From NCBI RefSeq assembly GCF_003600895.1, contig NZ_QYRP01000002.1:2542001-2606000 (forward strand): 64,000 nucleotides of DNA. The letters run 5' to 3'. Source of the DNA: Nocardioides cavernaquae (GTDB taxonomy: Bacteria > Actinomycetota > Actinomycetes > Propionibacteriales > Nocardioidaceae). Positions 37,093 to 45,184 of the stretch are shown one piece after another (positions within the stretch are counted from its first letter, which is position 1; every line of letters starts with the position of its first letter). The notes under the pieces are model-generated. The model was not told the origin of the DNA and did not search any database. It saw only the letters and a list, made by a program, of their open reading frames with translations. A program made the position numbers and the translations under genes.

Positions 37093-39252
37093 TCAGCACT
37101 CGCGCAGCACCAGCACGGCCCGCCCCGCGAGCTTGAGTGTCGCGCCAGTGGCGAAGCGCGTGCCGACGGTGAGGTCCGGGTCGGTGCTGACGGCGACCTC
37201 GGCGGTCTGCACCCAGTCGTTCTCGGGCAGCAGGATCGGCGTCGCGTCGGGTGCGGCGTTGAGCCAGATCACGAACGACGCGTCGATCTGCTGCTCGCCT
37301 GTGGGGCCGGGGGAGCGCAACGGCTTGCCGGACACGAACATCCCGATCGCCTCGAGCTCCGGGTCGTGCCAGTCGGCCGGGGTCATCTCCCGGCCGCTCG
37401 GGTGCAGCCACGCGAGGTCCTTGGGGCCGTCCTTGATCGTCGGTCGACCCTCGAACCAGTGCCGCTGACGCAGTGCGGGATGGTCACGCCGGATCCGCAG
37501 CGCGGTCTTCGTCAGCTCGTAGACGTCGAGCCATGCGTCGTCGGGTCGCCAGTCGACCCAGGACGTCTCGTTGTCCTGGCTGTAGGCGTTGTTGTTGCCG
37601 AGCTGTGTGCGCCCGCGCTCGTCACCCATCGTCAGCATCGGGACGCCGTTGGTGAGGCACAGCGTGAGCATCAGGTTCGCCGCCTGGCGCCGGCGCAGCG
37701 CGAGGATCTCGACGTCGTCGGTCTCACCCTCGAACCCGTGGTTGTTGGACCGGTTGTTGTCGGTGCCGTCGCGGTTGTCCTCGCCGTTGGCCTCGTTGTG
37801 CTTGTGGTCGTAGGAGACCAGGTCGCGCACGGTGAAGCCGTCGTGGGCGGTCACGAAGTTGACCGAGTTGTACGCCGAGCGGCCGTCGTCGGCGTACAGG
37901 TCGGACGAGCCGGCGAGCCGGGTGGCGACCTCGCGGATCCCCCCGCTGTGGCCGAGCCAGAAGTCGCGCAGGGTGTCGCGGTACTGGTCGTTCCACTCGA
38001 CCCACGGGGGCGGCATGCGGCCGACGAGGTAGCCGTCCATCGACGCGTCCCAGGGCTCAGCGATCAGCTTCACGTGGCGCAGGATCGGGTCCTGGCCGAT
38101 CGCGACCAGCAGGTCGCACGCCATGTCGATGTCGTAGCCGGTGCGGGTCAGGGCGGACATCAGGTCGAAGCGGAAGCCGTCGACGTGCATCTCGGTGACC
38201 CAGTAGCGCAGCGAGTCGAGGATCAGCCGCAGCGCCTGCGGGTTGTTGGTGTTGACCGTGTTGCCGCAGCCCGTGACGTCCCAGTAGGTGTCGTCGAACA
38301 TCCCGTCGACGCCCTTGACGCGCTTGTAGAAGCCGCGGTCGTCGAAGCCGCGGAAGCACAGGGTGGGCCCGAGCGGTCCGCCTTCGGAGGTGTGGTTGTA
38401 GACGACGTCGAGGAGGACCTCGATGCCGGCGGCGTGGAAGGCCTTCACCATCTGCTTGAACTCGGTGACCTGCTGCCCGCGGTCACCCGAGGAGCTGTAG
38501 GCGCCGTGCGGTGCGAAGTAGCCCAGCGAGTTGTAGCCCCAGTAGTTGGCCCGACCGTCCTCGGCGAGCGCGGTCTCCGAGTAGAACTGGTGGACCGGGA
38601 GCAGCTCGATCGCGGTCACCCCGAGGTCGCGCAGGTAGTCGACGACGGCGGGCGTTCCGAGCCCGGCGTACGTGCCGCGGAGCTCCTCCGGGACCCGGTC
38701 GTGCAGGGCGGTCATGCCCTTGACGTGCGCCTCGTAGATGACGGTGTCGCGCCAGCGGCGGTACATGGGGGAGTCGTCCCCCCAGTCGAAGCCGTCGCCG
38801 TTGGAGTCGCCGACGACGACGGAGCGCGGGACGTACGCCGCGGAGTCCACGTCGCTGCGGGTTTCCGGGGTGCCGTGGACATAGCCGAAGACCGCGGGGT
38901 CGACCCGGAACTCTCCGGAGATCGCCCGGGCGTAGGGGTCGAGCAGCAGCTTGCCCGGGTTGAAGCGCAGCCCGTTGGCGGGCTCCCACACTCCGTCGAC
39001 CCGGTAGCCGTAGAGCTGTCCCGCAGGAACCTGGGGGAGCGCTCCGTGCCAGATGCCCTGGGTCTGCTCGGTGAGCTCGTGGCGCGTCTCGAGTCCGTCG
39101 TCGTCGAACAGGCACAACCACACCGCAGCCGCCTCGGGGGCGTGCACGGCGAAGTTCGTCGAGTCGGGCGACCAGGTCGCGCCGAGGGGGAAATGGCGGC
39201 CCGGCCACACCGGAGCCACCTGGCCAAGGAACGTCCACAAACCCGGGGTCAC
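37093..39252 (-). CDS. glgX: Glycogen debranching enzyme GlgX/TreX type
   Basis: A 719-residue GH13_11 isoamylase-type enzyme that cleaves alpha-1,6 branches. CBM48 (GATWSPDSTNFAVHAPEA), YEAHVKGMT, the nucleophile Asp in GFRFDLMSAL, the Glu in LIAEPWDAS and the NFVTAHDGFT pair are all family features. The GTG at 39252 follows GGGAGGA with good spacing; the 355 codons upstream in this frame run antisense to the crotonase gene and were rejected. Confidence 0.95.
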   Translation of the reverse strand: MTPGLWTFLGQVAPVWPGRHFPLGATWSPDSTNFAVHAPEAAAVWLCLFDDDGLETRHELTEQTQGIWHGALPQVPAGQLYGYRVDGVWEPANGLRFNPGKLLLDPYARAISGEFRVDPAVFGYVHGTPETRSDVDSAAYVPRSVVVGDSNGDGFDWGDDSPMYRRWRDTVIYEAHVKGMTALHDRVPEELRGTYAGLGTPAVVDYLRDLGVTAIELLPVHQFYSETALAEDGRANYWGYNSLGYFAPHGAYSSSGDRGQQVTEFKQMVKAFHAAGIEVLLDVVYNHTSEGGPLGPTLCFRGFDDRGFYKRVKGVDGMFDDTYWDVTGCGNTVNTNNPQALRLILDSLRYWVTEMHVDGFRFDLMSALTRTGYDIDMACDLLVAIGQDPILRHVKLIAEPWDASMDGYLVGRMPPPWVEWNDQYRDTLRDFWLGHSGGIREVATRLAGSSDLYADDGRSAYNSVNFVTAHDGFTVRDLVSYDHKHNEANGEDNRDGTDNNRSNNHGFEGETDDVEILALRRRQAANLMLTLCLTNGVPMLTMGDERGRTQLGNNNAYSQDNETSWVDWRPDDAWLDVYELTKTALRIRRDHPALRQRHWFEGRPTIKDGPKDLAWLHPSGREMTPADWHDPELEAIGMFVSGKPLRSPGPTGEQQIDASFVIWLNAAPDATPILLPENDWVQTAEVAVSTDPDLTVGTRFATGATLKLAGRAVLVLREC

Positions 39253-39354
39253 CCAGCCATCCTCCCGGATGCGGGGAAGAATGCACGGCGTACTGATGGG
39301 TAGCCCATCTGGCGGTCTGTACGCAGACGAAATCGATGCGAGGAGTGGCACGAC

Positions 39355-40134
39355 ATGGGTGAGTTCGTCCGACTTGAAGTTGCCGACGGCGTGGGCACGA
39401 TCCGTCTCGAGCGTCCCAAGATGAACGCGATCAGCCTCCAGGTGCAGGCTGAGCTGCGCGAGGTCTGCGCCGAGGCGACCGAGCGCGACGACGTACGCGC
39501 GGTCGTGGTCTACGGCGGCGAGCGGCTCTTCGCGGCCGGCAACGACGTCGCCGAGATGGCCGAGATGTCGTACGCCGACATGGTCAAGGCCACTCGTGGT
39601 GTCTCTGCCGCCGCGAGCGCCATCGCCGACATCCCCAAGCCCGTCGTCGCTGCAGTCACCGGCTACGCCCTGGGCGGCGGCTGCGAGCTGACGCTGGCCG
39701 CCGACATCCGCATCGCGGCCGACAACGCCACGTTCGGCCAGCCCGAGGTCCTCCTCGGCATCATCCCCGGCGCCGGCGGCACGCAGCGTCTTGCGCGCCT
39801 GATCGGTCCGAGCAAGGCCAAGGACATCATCTTCACGGGCCGGTTCGTGAAGGCGGACGAGGCGCTCGCGATCGGTCTCGTCGACCGCGTGGTGCCCGCC
39901 GAGTCGGTCTACGACGAGGCGGTGGCGTGGGCGAAGCAGTTCTCCGGTGCGGCAGCCCTGGCGCTGCGCGCGGCGAAGGAGTGCATCGACCGCGGCCTGG
40001 AGACCGACCTCGCGACGGGTCTCGCGATCGAGCAGCAGCAGTTCGCGTCTGTCTTCGCGACCGAGGACCGCACGATCGGCATGACCTCGTTCCTGGCCAA
40101 CGGCCCGGGCAAGGCGGAGTTCGTCGGCAGGTGA
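39355..40134 (+). CDS. Enoyl-CoA hydratase (crotonase family)
   Basis: A 259-residue crotonase. The oxyanion-hole segments and catalytic glutamates are present: AAGNDVAEM, GYALGGGCELTLAADIRIA (first Glu) and FGQPEVLLGIIPGAGGTQRL (second Glu). It probably hydrates short-chain enoyl-CoA such as crotonyl-CoA; it could supply crotonyl-CoA for Ccr or act in beta-oxidation. AGGAG precedes the ATG. Followed by a small membrane protein and etfBA. Confidence 0.93.
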   Translation: MGEFVRLEVADGVGTIRLERPKMNAISLQVQAELREVCAEATERDDVRAVVVYGGERLFAAGNDVAEMAEMSYADMVKATRGVSAAASAIADIPKPVVAAVTGYALGGGCELTLAADIRIAADNATFGQPEVLLGIIPGAGGTQRLARLIGPSKAKDIIFTGRFVKADEALAIGLVDRVVPAESVYDEAVAWAKQFSGAAALALRAAKECIDRGLETDLATGLAIEQQQFASVFATEDRTIGMTSFLANGPGKAEFVGR

Positions 40135-40222
40135 GCCTTTGTTCGTGTCCCGGCCGGGCATCGCTCGGCTAGGGTCACGAGTCGACGCAGCACGCACACA
40201 GCACCACGAAGGAAGGGCGGCC

Positions 40223-40624
40223 ATGGCCGACGCGCAGGACAAGCCGACGCAGGACTCGACCGAGGTCACCCCCAAGGCCCCGACGAAGGCTCGCAAGCCG
40301 CGTGCACCCAAGGTCACCCTGAGTGTCGGTGGGGTGCGTCGCTACGCCGCGCAGGCGGTCTGGTTCATCTGTGTCGTGTTCGCGCTGTTCCTCGCGGTGG
40401 GAGCGCTCACCTATGCGCTCAACGCCAACCCGGACAACGGGCTCGTCGACTTCGTCCGGACCTGGGCCAACCGGGTCGACCTGGGTGTCTTCAGCCCGGT
40501 CAACGGCATCAAGGAATTCACCGGCGAACATGCCGACGTGAAGAACGCCCTGTTCAACTGGGGACTGGGGTCGGTCTTCTGGCTGGTCCTGGGGCGCATT
40601 CTCGACCGCGTGCTCCGTCCCTGA
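40223..40624 (+). CDS. Small membrane protein of unknown function
   Basis: A 133-residue protein: a Lys/Pro/Thr-rich cytoplasmic head (residues 1-40), a membrane helix (about 43-66, AQAVWFICVVFALFLAVGAL), an exposed loop (NANPDNGLVDFVRTWANRVD) and a second hydrophobic segment (108-128) ending GRILDRVLRP. The ATG at 40223 follows AAGGA. I know similar hypothetical proteins in actinobacteria but no function. Lies between the crotonase and etfB. Confidence 0.8.
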   Translation: MADAQDKPTQDSTEVTPKAPTKARKPRAPKVTLSVGGVRRYAAQAVWFICVVFALFLAVGALTYALNANPDNGLVDFVRTWANRVDLGVFSPVNGIKEFTGEHADVKNALFNWGLGSVFWLVLGRILDRVLRP

Positions 40625-40648
40625 GCCTGGGCAACATCGCGCCACAGC

Positions 40649-40666
40649 GGTGCCGTGTGAGGCACC
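40649..40666 (+). terminator. Short hairpin after the small membrane protein gene
   Basis: GGTGCC (40649-40654), loop GTGTGA, GGCACC (40661-40666). A 6-bp stem 25 bases after the stop codon, ahead of the etfB promoter region. Confidence 0.35.
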
Positions 40667-40756
40667 ACACCGTGGACCGCGGTTCCGTGGCAGGGCAACG
40701 CGCCAGTAACATCACGAACAAATCCGACTGCACAGGAGGGGCCTCCGGGCCACACC

Positions 40757-41542
40757 ATGAACATTGTTGTCTGTGTGAAGCACGTGCCGGACGCCACGGC
40801 CGACCGCAAGTTCGAGAGCGACAACACCGTCGACCGCGTAGGCGTCGACGGTCTCCTCTCGGAGCTTGACGAGTACGCCGTCGAGCAGGCGCTCCAGATC
40901 GCTGAGAAGAACGAGGGCTCTGAGGTCACCGCGATCTGCATCGGCCCTGAGGGCGCGGTTGACGCTGCCCGCAAGGCTCTGCAGATGGGTGTCGACAAGG
41001 CTGTCCACGTCGTCGACGACGCCATCGCTGGCTCCGACGCCGTTGCCACCTCGCTGATCCTGGCCGAGGCCATCAAGAAGATCGGTGTCCCGGACCTGGT
41101 CATCACCGGCATGGCCTCGACGGACGCCGGCACCTCGCTGGTCCCGGCGATGCTGTCGGAGCGCCTGGGCCTGCCGCAGGTCACCTTCGCCTCGGTCGTG
41201 GAGACCCAGGGCGACCAGATCCGCGCCAAGCGTGACGGCGACGCGGCCACCGAGGTCATCGGTGCCACGCTGCCCGTCGTCCTGTCGGTCACCGACCAGA
41301 CCGGCGAGCCGCGCTACCCGTCGTTCAAGGGCATCATGGCGGCCAAGAAGAAGCCGCTCGAGGTCCTCTCGCTGTCCGACCTCGGTGTCGACGCCGGTCA
41401 GGTCGGTCTCTCGGTGGCGTGGACCGCTGTCGAGTCGACCACCGCCCGCCCGCCGCGCACCGCTGGCGAGATCGTCAAGGACGAGGACGGCTCGGGTGCT
41501 GCTGCGCTCGCCGGGTTCCTCGCTTCCAAGAAGTTCATCTGA
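40757..41542 (+). CDS. etfB: Electron transfer flavoprotein subunit beta
   Basis: A 261-residue ETF beta subunit beginning MNIVVCVKHVPDATADRKFE, with the AMP-binding region and the recognition loop near PRYPSFKGIMAAKKKP. With EtfA it passes electrons from acyl-CoA dehydrogenases to the respiratory chain. GGAGGGG lies upstream of the ATG. 22 bases separate it from etfA. Confidence 0.95.
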   Translation: MNIVVCVKHVPDATADRKFESDNTVDRVGVDGLLSELDEYAVEQALQIAEKNEGSEVTAICIGPEGAVDAARKALQMGVDKAVHVVDDAIAGSDAVATSLILAEAIKKIGVPDLVITGMASTDAGTSLVPAMLSERLGLPQVTFASVVETQGDQIRAKRDGDAATEVIGATLPVVLSVTDQTGEPRYPSFKGIMAAKKKPLEVLSLSDLGVDAGQVGLSVAWTAVESTTARPPRTAGEIVKDEDGSGAAALAGFLASKKFI

Positions 41543-41564
41543 GAAGGCTGAGGAATAGATAGCC

Positions 41565-42509
41565 ATGGCTGAGATTCTGGTTCTCGTCGACCACGTCGAC
41601 GGTGCTGTCCGCAAGACCACCAACGAGCTCCTCACGATCGCGCGCCGCATCGGCGAGCCGTCGGCGGTGTTCATCGGCTCGGGCGAGGCCCCGGTCGAGG
41701 CGCTGAAGAAGTTCGGCGCCGAGAAGATCTACGTCGTCGACGACGCGGAGATCAAGGGCTACCTCGTTGCTCCCAAGGCCGAGGTCCTGCAGCAGATCGC
41801 GGCGACCGCCAACCCGGGCGCCATCCTGATCTCGTCCTCTGCCGAGGGCAAGGAGATCGCCGGTCGCCTGGCGATCAAGCTCGGCTCGGGCGTCATCACC
41901 GACGCCGTGGACGTTGCCGCTGACGGCACCACCACGCAGTCGGTGTTCGCGGGCAACTTCACCGTGAACGCGAAGGTCACCCAGGGCACTCCGATCATCG
42001 CGGTCAAGCCCAACGCTGCTGCTCCTGAAGAGGTTGCTGGCGCGGGTGCGGTGGTTCCGACCGCCGTCACCATCTCTGACGTGGCCAAGGCTGCTCAGAT
42101 CGTGGCGTCGCAGCCGCGTCAGTCCACGGGTCGTCCCGAGCTCACCGAGGCCGCCATCGTGGTTTCGGGTGGCCGTGGCACCGGTGGCGACTTCACCGCG
42201 GTCGAGGCGCTCGCCGACGTCCTCGGTGCTGCTGTGGGTGCCTCGCGTGCCGCTGTCGACTCCGGCTGGAAGCCTCACACCTTCCAGGTCGGCCAGACCG
42301 GCAAGGTCGTCTCGCCGCAGCTCTACGTGGCCAACGGCATCTCCGGTGCGATCCAGCACCGCGCCGGCATGCAGACGTCGAAGACGATCGTCGCGGTCAA
42401 CAAGGACGAGGAGGCGCCGATCTTCGAGCTCGTCGACTTCGGCGTCGTTGGCGACCTGCACACGGTCCTCCCGGCGCTGACGGCCGAGATCACCGCTCGC
42501 AAGGGCTGA
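41565..42509 (+). CDS. etfA: Electron transfer flavoprotein subunit alpha
   Basis: A 314-residue ETF alpha subunit. The C-terminal FAD domain shows [50 protein letters not shown] and [21 protein letters not shown]. Forms a heterodimer with EtfB and holds the redox FAD. Methylsuccinyl-CoA or butyryl-CoA dehydrogenase could be an electron donor. Followed by a clear rho-independent-type terminator. Confidence 0.96.
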   Translation: MAEILVLVDHVDGAVRKTTNELLTIARRIGEPSAVFIGSGEAPVEALKKFGAEKIYVVDDAEIKGYLVAPKAEVLQQIAATANPGAILISSSAEGKEIAGRLAIKLGSGVITDAVDVAADGTTTQSVFAGNFTVNAKVTQGTPIIAVKPNAAAPEEVAGAGAVVPTAVTISDVAKAAQIVASQPRQSTGRPELTEAAIVVSGGRGTGGDFTAVEALADVLGAAVGASRAAVDSGWKPHTFQVGQTGKVVSPQLYVANGISGAIQHRAGMQTSKTIVAVNKDEEAPIFELVDFGVVGDLHTVLPALTAEITARKG

Positions 42510-42528
42510 TCTTCACCTCGCTGCAAGC

Positions 42529-42563
42529 GAACGCCCCGCTCTCCTTCGGGAGGCGGGGCGTTC
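42529..42563 (+). terminator. Terminator of etfBA with UUCG tetraloop
   Basis: GAACGCCCCGC (42529-42539) and GCGGGGCGTTC (42553-42563) pair perfectly; inside, after a bulged T, CTCC/GGAG closes a TTCG tetraloop. A very stable hairpin 20 bases after the etfA stop. Confidence 0.85.
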
Positions 42564-42585
42564 CGCATTTCCGTTGACACGTCGC

Positions 42586-42629
42586 AACCTCGAGGTCGAC
42601 ACGGCCCAACCTCGAGGTCGACACGGCCC
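42586..42629. repeat. Two perfect 22-bp tandem repeats
   Basis: The unit AACCTCGAGGTCGACACG followed by GCCC occurs at 42586-42607 and again at 42608-42629 without a mismatch. Each unit contains CCTCGAGG and GTCGAC palindromes. It lies within the 202-bp element; its first copy overlaps the left inverted repeat. Confidence 0.8.
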
Positions 42630-42684
42630 GACTTTGACGCGACGCCGCGCTTCGGTCGTCTTACGGCGCGGTCGCGTGAATAGC

Positions 42685-42723
42685 GTGAAGACTTTTCGTC
42701 AGCATGTGACGAAAAGTCTTCAC
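42685..42723. repeat. 39-bp palindrome, copy 1
   Basis: GTGAAGACTTTTCGTCA (42685-42701) and its exact reverse complement (42707-42723) flank a GCATG centre: a perfect 17-bp stem. A second copy, 36 of 39 bases identical, is at 47088-47126. This copy is 59 bases beyond the telA stop on the minus strand. The stem is much more AT-rich than its surroundings. Confidence 0.85.
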
Positions 42724-42781
42724 CTTGATGCGGTCGACCTCATGCGGCGCCAGGTCGAGTCGAGGTTGCGACGTGTCGACC

Positions 42782-44152
42782 TCAGGACTCGACGCCGAGG
42801 GCGCCGAGGATGTCCTTCTCGGGAAGGGGAGCGGCCTCGACGGAGCTGGACGACGTGGCGGCGACCGCGTTGGCGACGAGCTGGCGGCGGGACTCGGTGA
42901 ACGTCGTGCGGATCGTGCCCTCGCCCTGCTCGAGTGCCTTGAGGTTGCGCGCCCGGACCTCGCGGCCCCACTTGTCCGCGGCGACGAGACCGTCGCACTG
43001 GACCTTGATCGACTCGATGATCGACCAGATCGTGTCCTCGTCGATCAGAGGCGTCTGCGACGCGCGGGCGGTCTCGGTGACTGCCTTCCCGGTGGCCTCG
43101 AATGCGCCCTTGACCAGGTCGTTCGTGCCCTTCTGGACAGCGCTGCCCATCTCGGCGCCCTCCTGCGCCAGGGCCGCCTGCTGCCACATCGCCAGCGACG
43201 TGCGGGCGGAGGGGAGACCCATGGTGCGGAACACCTGGCAGCGGCGCTGCATCGTCGCGGAGACGAGGATCAGGTTGCGGATGGACGGAGCCTGGGCGTA
43301 GCCGAGGAAGAACTGCTGGCGCCAGTCGAACCAGGTCTTCTCGATCTCGCTGCTCGCGGTGGCCAGCTGGCCGTGCAGCTCGCGGAGCTCGTTGACCGTC
43401 ATCGTGCGGTCCTGGAACTGCACCGACCCCATGTCGCCCAGGACCTCGGCGCCCTTCAGCGCCTCGTCGGCCGCCGCGAAGTCGGCGCGCACGACCTCGT
43501 TGATCTGCTCGAGGGCCGCGAGCACCGCGACGACGTCCTGGAGCGTCTCCACGGTGTTCTTGTGCAGCTGCTGCCCGCGCGTGACGTTGTCGGCGAGGCG
43601 CAGCTCCATCTCCTTGAGCTTCGTCTCGGCGATGTCGATCTTGTCGGAGATCGGCTTGGCCTCCCGGACCAGCGTCTTCAGGCTGTACGTCGCGCCGCGG
43701 ATGAAGTCGACGACCTTGCGGACCGCGCTCTCGACCTTCTCGTTGCGGTACTTCTTCTGGAAGCCGTCCATCTCGCGGAGGAGGTCGTTGACCATGTCCT
43801 CGGCAGGCGGGACCTTGATGTCGCGCTGGGCGGCGAGGAGCTGGGTGCTCGACGCGTTGAGCTTCGTGAGCACCGGCTCGCCGAAACGGATGATCGCCTG
43901 GAAGTCCCCGACCATCTGGGCGGCGACGCCAGGAGCGTTGCGCTCGAGGTCGGCGCGCTGCTCATCGGTCAGCAGCGATCGGAACTGGAACGTCGCCTCC
44001 GACGGCGCGGCTGCCGCTGCGTCCTCGGGGGTCACCTTCGCGAGGGCGGACTCGAGAGCGGTTGCGGGCTCCGGGTTCGACTCGGGAGCACCGAGGAGCT
44101 CCTTGAAGTTGACGCCCGGAAGGGCCGGAGGCGTGGGCGTTGCGTTGCTCAT
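42782..44152 (-). CDS. Toxic anion resistance (TelA) family protein
   Basis: A 456-residue mostly helical protein of the TelA/YaaN family. The family core is seen in MDGFQKKYRNEKVESAV, LKEMELRLADNVTRGQQLHKN, and SSEIEKTWFDWRQQFFLGYA followed by QAPSIRNLILVSATMQRR. TelA proteins are linked to tellurite and other stress resistance and are often encoded beside XpaC-like proteins; the biochemical role is unknown. The ATG overlaps the upstream gene stop (ATGA). Last gene of a three-gene operon. Confidence 0.88.
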   Translation of the reverse strand: MSNATPTPPALPGVNFKELLGAPESNPEPATALESALAKVTPEDAAAAAPSEATFQFRSLLTDEQRADLERNAPGVAAQMVGDFQAIIRFGEPVLTKLNASSTQLLAAQRDIKVPPAEDMVNDLLREMDGFQKKYRNEKVESAVRKVVDFIRGATYSLKTLVREAKPISDKIDIAETKLKEMELRLADNVTRGQQLHKNTVETLQDVVAVLAALEQINEVVRADFAAADEALKGAEVLGDMGSVQFQDRTMTVNELRELHGQLATASSEIEKTWFDWRQQFFLGYAQAPSIRNLILVSATMQRRCQVFRTMGLPSARTSLAMWQQAALAQEGAEMGSAVQKGTNDLVKGAFEATGKAVTETARASQTPLIDEDTIWSIIESIKVQCDGLVAADKWGREVRARNLKALEQGEGTIRTTFTESRRQLVANAVAATSSSSVEAAPLPEKDILGALGVES

Positions 44153-45180
44153 GACGGCTTGTCCCCCTGGGGATCGGTTGGGTCGGAGTAGATGTCCTTG
44201 ACGGTCGCGTTCATCGAGCCGACCAGCGACTCGAGGGCGACCTTGAACTCAAGATCCTGGCTGGCGTTGACCTGCCGGATGTTGGTGACGAGCTGGTCGT
44301 CGGTGGCGGCCACGGCCTCCTCGACCTCGGCCCGCCGGGCTGCGGCGTTCTCCCAGAGCCGCGGGCTGCGGATCAGGTCGAGGTAGTAGTCCGGACCGAG
44401 GGCGCGCTCGAGCTTGGTCAGCACGTCGATGTACTCGATCGAGGCGATGCGCACCTGCTGCTCCGTGCCGGTGCGCCGGATCCTGCGGAACAGCTCGCGC
44501 ACGTTGGCCCGGATCGAGGTGAGCCGCTGGGCTGCGGCCGGGTCGAACTCGGATCCGTGAAGCGTCTGGAGGGAGTCGAGGCGGGCGAGGACGTGCCGCA
44601 GCTCCTCGGGTACGTCGCGGGCCGTGGTGGCGGTGCCGCCCTGCCGGAGACGGCGTACGACGAGGGCGCCGGCTGCGGCGACCACGGCGAGGCCGACCAG
44701 GCCGCCGCCGACACCGACGACGGTGCCGAAGCCGGAGCCACCGTCGTCGCCGCCGGATCCCGAGCCGCCCGATGTGGAGGTCCGCCAGCTGTCGCTCTCG
44801 AGGGTCTGGAGAACCGCAGCGCCGCCCTCACTCTCGCCCGCACTGTTCAGGGCGGTGAGGAGAGCAGTGGCATCGTCGCCAGCTGTGCCGTAGGAGTCGC
44901 GCGGACCGTCGATGACGACGATCACGGTCTCGTAGTCGTCGGTGGCTCGCAGCAGCTGGGCGGCGAGGCCCGAGGCGCTGAAGGTCTGCGTCGCATCCTC
45001 GGGCAGCGCGACCACGGCCACGTCCTGCTGGCTGGCCACGCCCTCGATCGCACTTGCCGAGGAGAGATCCGCCGACTGGTCGACGTACACCGCGGAGCCC
45101 TGCAGCTCCTCGGCGGCGTCCTGGACGTAGTCGACCTCGGTCCGGACCAGCCAGACGGGAACGATGGGGGACAGGGTCAT
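44149..45180 (-). CDS. Membrane protein with XpaC-like cytoplasmic domain
   Basis: A 343-residue protein. Residues 1-120 form a TPM-like alpha/beta domain (TEVDYVQDAAEELQGSAVYV, VIVVIDGPRDSYGTAGDDA); a Gly/Ser linker and one membrane helix (about 152-175) follow. The C-terminal 160 residues are helical (RLTSIRANVRELFRRIRR, IEYIDVLTKLERALGPDYYL) and resemble XpaC, the usual TelA partner. No clear signal peptide, so topology is uncertain. 4 bases separate it from the VWA gene and it overlaps telA. Confidence 0.72.
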   Translation of the reverse strand: MTLSPIVPVWLVRTEVDYVQDAAEELQGSAVYVDQSADLSSASAIEGVASQQDVAVVALPEDATQTFSASGLAAQLLRATDDYETVIVVIDGPRDSYGTAGDDATALLTALNSAGESEGGAAVLQTLESDSWRTSTSGGSGSGGDDGGSGFGTVVGVGGGLVGLAVVAAAGALVVRRLRQGGTATTARDVPEELRHVLARLDSLQTLHGSEFDPAAAQRLTSIRANVRELFRRIRRTGTEQQVRIASIEYIDVLTKLERALGPDYYLDLIRSPRLWENAAARRAEVEEAVAATDDQLVTNIRQVNASQDLEFKVALESLVGSMNATVKDIYSDPTDPQGDKPS

Positions 45181-45184
45181 GGCA

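Larger units (their letters stand above)
42576..42777. repeat. 202-bp element bounded by 18-bp perfect inverted repeats
   Basis: The left end GACACGTCGCAACCTCGA (42576-42593) is the exact reverse complement of 42760-42777. Inside lie two perfect 22-bp direct repeats and a 39-bp hairpin. There is no open reading frame with protein-like composition and no obvious target-site duplication. It fills the gap between the etfA terminator and the telA stop and resembles a MITE-like or structured non-coding element. Confidence 0.7.

Noticed and set aside
37012..39303. Long plus-strand ORF (763 codons) opposite glgX, and similar long ORFs opposite atpD, glgE, dnaE2 and meaA
   Set aside because: They are antisense shadows of strongly supported genes; their sequences are rich in Arg, Gly, Val and His without domain motifs, as expected from GC-rich codon bias.
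42586..42629. Tandem 22-bp repeats considered as a CRISPR remnant
   Set aside because: The two units abut with no spacer, and no cas genes are present.
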